Positions 58,937-64,000 of a stretch of DNA of 64,000 nt are shown here, in pieces. Source of the DNA: Lepidurus packardi (lineage: Eukaryota; Arthropoda; Branchiopoda; Notostraca; Triopsidae); the NCBI GenBank assembly GCA_023053545.1, contig JAKZAN010000007.1:4898001-4962000 (forward strand). Reading direction: 5' to 3'. The translations under genes were made by a program, and so were the position numbers. Every line of letters begins with the position of its first letter. Position 1 is the first letter of the stretch. A model generated the notes under the pieces. The model was not told the DNA's origin and ran no database searches. It worked only from the letters and a program-made list of their open reading frames with translations.

Positions 58937-61916
58937 TGAGCCATTTGATGAAAGAGAGAATATTTCATGTACAGTACAGTACAGTACTGCATAGGAAAAA
59001 TGGAAAAAATACCTGAAAAACTCATTTTGCTTGTGTAGCCATGCAAATGTAAATGCAGCTAATTAGTCATGCATAAAAAATAATTCTTCTAGAAATGCCA
59101 GCTTTTCTATGCAAAGACTTGGTTGGGGTGGGGGAGGGTGCTTTTAGAGGGCTCCAGTGTCGTAGCTTTTTGCGGCTTCACTATATAGAGCTCATTTGTC
59201 AAAAAGTTTTGCGGATGAAAGCGTTCGCAAACGGTTTTTTGATGCAGCACCCATAAAATGGTGTAAGAAAAAAAGTGGATCTTTCTCGGCTCGCTTTGCG
59301 AGATTCCCAAGTCGGAATGAAACTGCGAAAGAGTAAACATATAAAAATAAACAACGATGTGCCCTGTTGCCGTCAGCCCGTCCTTTTTGCTTCCCATATA
59401 GCTCTCCCGCTCAATGGACCGTAACAAGGCAAAGTTTGAGTCTGAAATCCCGACACTTCAAGACCATGAATAGGGAAAAAGAAAAAAAAAGTTTTTGTGA
59501 GATTCATACTGCAAAATTTGAATCTCCGGAAACCGAAGGATGGAAACATGCCTTCTTTTTAAATACGTTATGAGACTGGTAAAAAGGAGACTTGAAGTCT
59601 CCATTAATTATTAAACACGTTAATTTAGGACGGTGTGGTGTGTCCATTGCTGTAGTTTGTGCTCGTCGTCTGAAGATAAGGGAAAGGAGCAAACATTTTC
59701 TTTAGAAAAGTAGAGAACATTAAATTGGTTGATGTGCCAGTAGTTTTCTTTTTTTATGTCTCAGTTATATACATAAATTTGCTTGTGAAGGTGTAATAGC
59801 CAAGCAACTTTATTCGCTATACCAACTGCTCGCGCGGAAGCACGGAAGTCCATCTTTTGGGGCTAGTCGGATTCCCCCACAAACTGCTGTAGTGTCGTGT
59901 ATAAAACCAAGTGGAGTGGATATTTGGGAGGGGGTAAAATGTATATAGGCTTTTTTGTAGAAAAAAGAAAAGGAAAAGATAAAATGAGAACTTCACTTCG
60001 CCATCCCCTCCTGTAAATGCAAACGTTAGGATTTTGGGTGAGTTTGGAGTTGTAGGTCTGTATCGACGAACGGCAAAAGCCCGCGCAATCGATTGGGACA
60101 TTTCAAGCCAACATGAAAAACGAGGCGAGGTCAGGAAATAAATGCCTGGGCCAAACATAGTTGAAACCCTCGTTTAAAGATGCCGGAAATAAATTGTCAT
60201 TCCTTTCACTCCTTCGGGAAAAATTTGATGCCGTCCAGGAGAAATGTCGGTCAAACTGGAATAAAAAGCAAATGAAAAGAAAACAAAAATGAAACAAAAG
60301 AGACAGGGAAATAAAAGAGGGAAAAGACGTTCCCTAGTGAGATTGTTGCAAAGGTGCATGTATGGTTATTATGCTAGACGTAATCTTTGATTAGCACACT
60401 AAATAGACATTAAAAATAGGGCGTTAGCTTGAAACTTGGGATATGGAAAAGGTTTCACATAAGGTAAGCAGACCTATGTTCCCTGAGAAATAAAACTCCG
60501 CAAAACTTGATTTGGAAATACGAGGTCTTCTGAAAAAGCTTCAGTAAAGGGTCTAGAGGACTGGTTAAATGATGAACAGTTTTACGCTCTATAAGCATTC
60601 CACCATTTAGTTTATTTTACTTCTTTTAAGAGCTGTATAGAATACGTATAACCTGCTGGCGGCTTTACCTTGCACTCCTCGGTATTTAAGTAAGAGGTAG
60701 TGCTAAAGGTGGTATTTGAATATATAGAGGCAACTTGGAATAACAAAGGACCCAAAGAGAGCTATCGTTGTTTACGCTACAAGCTTTTACTAAAGGGGTG
60801 GTCATTTCTTTTTGGGGGGTCATTAGGTAAACATGAGCGTATCCTAGGCGTAAATGTTGAGGTTGCGGGATGCGCAATAGAATGGAGCCACGCAAAAGAA
60901 TCCAGCGTGTCCTGTGGAACATCCTCGTTCTGACCAAATCCTCGTCGAAGTCTTCAAGTGTTCGAAATCGTAGCAATGCCCAGTTCACATGGTCTGAATT
61001 TTAAGAATAAAGGCAGAAATCTTGTGAAATTTGAAGTGTTTACCAGCATGGCTTATATTTACCGTAATATGGCTTATATTTGCTTCTCACCAGGCTTGAT
61101 CTTATCTTTTAGACTGTCGCATTTAATTAGGGATCAGGTTCCTTCTCCAATTGTCGATTTCACTCTTCAGAGAGTCCCTGTACTCGTCATGCCAGATTTA
61201 TTCTAACGATAGAACATGTATCTCGTATCTCAGCAGCAGCAGAAGCTTAACCCTATCACCCTGCTCTTAAAAGCTATAGAGCCTCCTGGTTGCAGTTGCG
61301 GGATCTGCCTCTGAAGCTGTCTCGGGCTGAAATGAAAGCGTTATGGCTTTATAAACTTTGCTATGTTCTGGTTATGTTTCCTCTAAATCTTCTCAGCCTT
61401 TTCTTTACCGAAAGAGATGAAACGGGACGGACTGCCGAAGACGTCTCGTCATTTGCATACGCGGGCTCATATAACAACTTGGCTGGCGCCTTGATCGGAG
61501 CCCTCGATGAATGTTTCATAAAGCTCCAGCCAAGAGAACACAGCTTCCATAAGTTGCAACCTCTAATGACAGCCTGTCCAGAAACCAGTGCCACGCCCAC
61601 ACCTTTCTGCTTCACACATAACCTATTCTTCCCCCCAAAATTCAAAGGTAGAACATAACGACTCATCGAAGTGGAAACAAAAGCCTCTTGTTTCAGCGCT
61701 TTTTGGGCATTGAAAGAAAAAAAAACTCTTGTACCGTCAATATATTAAAACAATGAACACTGTAAAGTAAGAAAACTTACCATCACATCCATCCTCACTG
61801 TAACATTCATGGGTTGAAAAAATCTTAGTTTCTTATTAGCAAGAAATAGTAAATATAATAGTAGTAAGAAATAGTAAATATTAGTTTCTTATTAGTAAAA
61901 AGCATATACTTCTTAC

Positions 61917-62445
61917 CAGTCGAGCTGAAAGGCCCATTTGATTGGAGATTATAGGTAGTACGTCTGGACGCAGCTTCTGAAGTCGTAAGTAACATTCGTT
62001 TTGACTTCAAGTGTCTGTGGGAAAAAATGTCAAGTGCACTTCCGTGGCGAGCCTCTCCATGTCCCCATGCCTCCTTCACATGACAAATTGCGAGTCCAAG
62101 CCTTGTAAATCAATGGGTCTGGTGAGGGATGAGTCTCACTCTCACCTCTAAGCTAAAGGTAATGATGTCGGCGAAAATTTGCATTCTAATCGAGTTTCTG
62201 GCAAATGACAGGGAGGAACTTTGGCTTGCTCATTCTCGCATAACATATCAAGAAACTGATTGAGATTGCCCAGGCGTAACTTGTAGGTCCCGACAACCTA
62301 CAGACAAGAGGAACCAAAGTCATCTTTCAACCTTTTAGTCTTTCAATCTTTCTTTTGTTCTACATATTGGCACATTCTCCATCATTCCTGTCAGACCACT
62401 TACAGAACTCGAGTACTGTGTAAGGATCGAGGAATAGAATGTCAA
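61917..62445 (-). other. Candidate 3' exons of the unrecognised right-edge gene
   Basis: Three open segments have splice-like borders. 62445-62404 has a CAG acceptor and GTAAGT donor and is in phase with the exon above. 62297-62148 has a GTAG acceptor, is phase 0 and ends at TAG, with PPCHLPETRLEC. 62014-61917 has a CCACAG acceptor and GTAAGA donor, with frame TLEVKTNVTYDFRSC ending at TAA. Each looks more coding than neighbouring DNA, but no single phase path uses all three. Alternative splicing or an exon I missed are both possible. Confidence 0.35.
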
Positions 62446-62536
62446 CTGTATTTCGGTTTGCTAGTACAGTAATTGGTTAACATGAATTCCTGCGGTTTGC
62501 TATGAAGCTATTGAAACTTGAAGGTAGTATTTTTAC

Positions 62537-64000
62537 TGTATTTGTTGCCGGGAAATCGAGCGGTTTCATTGACGATATACACGTGAAGTTGAGCTTCGTC
62601 AGCTGTTTTGTTGACTCGCAGAATTCCCGAATCGGCGCATCCGGACGAACCCTCGGAGCCAAGCACAGTGATGGAATAACCCATGGAGCTGAATAAACTA
62701 TAAAGCCCTCTTATATATACCCTCTCGACGACAGTTGCACAAGGGTCCCTCAAATATATTTGCCGGTAATCTAGGAAAGTATAAAACGCTATCAGGTTTT
62801 GTTGATATTTGAGCATTCCTTTTAGGCAAAGCGTCTTACCTTACAAGAAAAGCTTGCCGATTTGTAGGAGACCTGCGTATACAAAGCGTATAAGGCGCGG
62901 AGAGTGTCTGCAAGCAATATGTAAACGTATCTGGTTATTATTACGGTACGTCATCATTTTTCGTCTGGTTGTTACCAATTCCTCTGCTAATGTGGAAGTT
63001 TGGAAGCGAATGTTTCCGTCATCACTTTTCTGTCCGTGTTTTCCCGTGCATCTTTACCATAACCATAAGCATTTTCTTTTCACTTCCTTCACGAGGCTTC
63101 CTCTTTTATTCCCGCGGTTCCCTCACGGAAACCAGAAAAATATCCACAAGCCTCTTTGGTTCGGTGTTAAATGAGGTGTTTTCGAGTCCTCTAACCTTTG
63201 ACTCGCTAGCCCGTTGCAGGGTTTTCACTAAAGCGTAATGAGGTTTGCTTCCTGCATGCTTCTTGGAAAGCGACTGTTTTATTGATACTTGTAAATTGCG
63301 ACTTTTTACATGCAACGTTTTCACGTGATCGGACTTGGTAATTAATGAGCTTTCAGGCTAGTAAAGTATACCAGCCGTCAAGTCGCTCGTGTCTTTCGGC
63401 CACTCTTTACTGCTATCGTTCCGTTTAATCTTGCCATGTTACTTTGGACGATGTTAAACGTCCCAAGCCAAAAGCGTGAAGCAAATTACAGGCCTACCGC
63501 AGTTTGACACGAACAGCTAGGCTTTCCCGTGCTGCCGCAACCGCTTGTGTGAAGAAATCCGAAAAGGGACAGTATCTTATTTGTTAAATATTTTTATTGG
63601 GTAATTTTTTATTTTCTTTCTTTGCATATCTGGCTCCTAAAGTGCCCCACACTCCAACTATTGGCATGCAATACCTTCATAGGAAATTCTGTCGTGTACG
63701 CTTGACACTCGTGCAAAGTTTTGTTGCTGTTTCTCTCATTGATCTCGATAATCGATTTCTGCATTCACAGTCTAAGTCCTCCTGAGCGATTTATTCCTTT
63801 TATTGTAGATTAATGACCGAGGCTTTATTTGTTTAGGATCCACGGAATGCTTTGTGCGCTTAAGAAAGCTTTCTTGTTTAGTTTAATCGATAAAAAATAA
63901 TAAAGGCTTAGACTTACCTATGACTTCGTATTTTACTATTGTATTTTTTCGGAAACCATTGAGAAATTCGAATCCAACGGAGACATTAGGGTCAAAAGCT
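62537..64000 (-). CDS. Unrecognised multi-exon gene (partial, 5' part off window)
   Basis: Two exons are well supported. The first, 64000-63918, is open in a single frame (AFDPNVSVGFEFLNGF..) and ends at a consensus GTAAGT donor in phase 1. The second, 62770-62537, follows a CTAG acceptor and continues that frame through 77 codons (YRQIYLRDPCATVVERVYIR, SMGYSITVLGSEGS, ILRVNKTADEAQLHVYIV), with possible N-glycosylation sites NVS, NKT and NET. Codons are strongly purine-first, unlike the surroundings. A GTAAAA donor at 62536 would join 62445-62404 (DILFLDPYTVLEF, GTAAGT donor) in phase. Further downstream, 62297-62148 (VVGTYKLRLGNLNQF.., ending TAG) and 62014-61917 look coding, but their phases do not connect cleanly, so the 3' end is unresolved. 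If the donor at 62536 is not used, translation stops at 62508. I recognise no family; a secreted or membrane ectodomain is possible. Confidence 0.6.
62771..63917 (-). other. Probable intron of the right-edge gene
   Basis: Bounded by a GTAAGT donor at 63917 and a CTAG acceptor at 62771 that join in phase. I saw no internal exon with coherent frame and borders in this 1.1 kb. Confidence 0.45.

Larger units (their letters stand above)
56861..61900. other. Gene-poor stretch
   Basis: No supported exon. Local repeats lie at 58079-58160 and 58656-58936. The open frames, including plus 61290-61658, show no domain and no exon structure. Confidence 0.4.

Noticed and set aside
61290..61658. 122-codon plus-strand frame
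   Set aside because: No domain, no splice structure and ordinary composition; consistent with a chance frame.
62477..62662. Alternative minus-strand frame MAPRVRPDAPIREFC
   Set aside because: It overlaps the right-edge gene exon in another frame. The in-phase frame has stronger codon bias and joins the exon at 63918-64000.
62715..62735. GTATATATAAGAGGG as a TATA box for a gene starting at the ATG near 62685
   Set aside because: The sequence lies inside a phase-consistent coding exon (VYIRGLY), so the TATA appearance is a by-product of codons.
1..64000. tRNA, rRNA, CRISPR or prokaryotic operon features
   Set aside because: No cloverleaf with a proper TTC arm, no rRNA-like block and no regularly spaced identical repeats with spacers were seen. 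The DNA is intron-containing eukaryotic sequence.

Overview
The window looks like nuclear DNA of an animal, most probably an arthropod and possibly a small crustacean such as a water flea. Coding regions are broken by many short introns (often 60-100 bp) with GT-AG borders. All recognised genes are metazoan families, and short TTAGG-type telomere-like motifs occur at about 26.1 and 56.8 kb. The species is inferred, not shown. All supported genes lie on the minus strand, so each is read from high to low coordinates.

Layout. (1) 1-1705: three exons of a KCTD1/KCTD15-type BTB gene whose 3' end runs off the left edge. (2) 1706-8137: no firm gene. It holds a repeat cluster at 6.0-7.25 kb and one curious small plus-strand ORF at about 4.4-4.6 kb. 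(3) 8138-12317: a complete TAF4 gene, 13 coding exons, 921 aa. (4) 12751-14394: a complete DEF8 homologue, 6 coding exons, 444 aa. (5) 14620-15431: a SNAPC2 homologue (snRNA-activating complex subunit 2), 2 coding exons, 250 aa, with a decayed partial tandem copy of its 5' end just upstream. (6) 16752-30352: a 23-exon gene for a secreted ADAMTS-like protein of the ADAMTSL1/3, punctin, MADD-4/Nolo class, with TSP1 repeats, one Ig domain and a C-terminal PLAC domain. Its start codon was not located. (7) About 30.4-61.9 kb: some 31 kb with no convincing exon, rich in simple and dispersed repeats. It is probably intergenic DNA or a long first intron of the ADAMTS-like gene. (8) 61.9-64.0 kb: exons of a minus-strand gene I do not recognise, entering from the right edge.

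TAF4 (TFIID core) and SNAPC2 (snRNA promoter factor) are both basal transcription components. With DEF8 they form a tight head-to-tail block with gaps of 433 and 225 bp. The ADAMTS-like gene is an extracellular matrix or synapse-organiser type and is functionally unrelated. Exon borders were derived by hand from reading frame, splice phase and remembered family features. Phases are continuous through all of TAF4, DEF8 and SNAPC2 and through the whole ADAMTS-like model.
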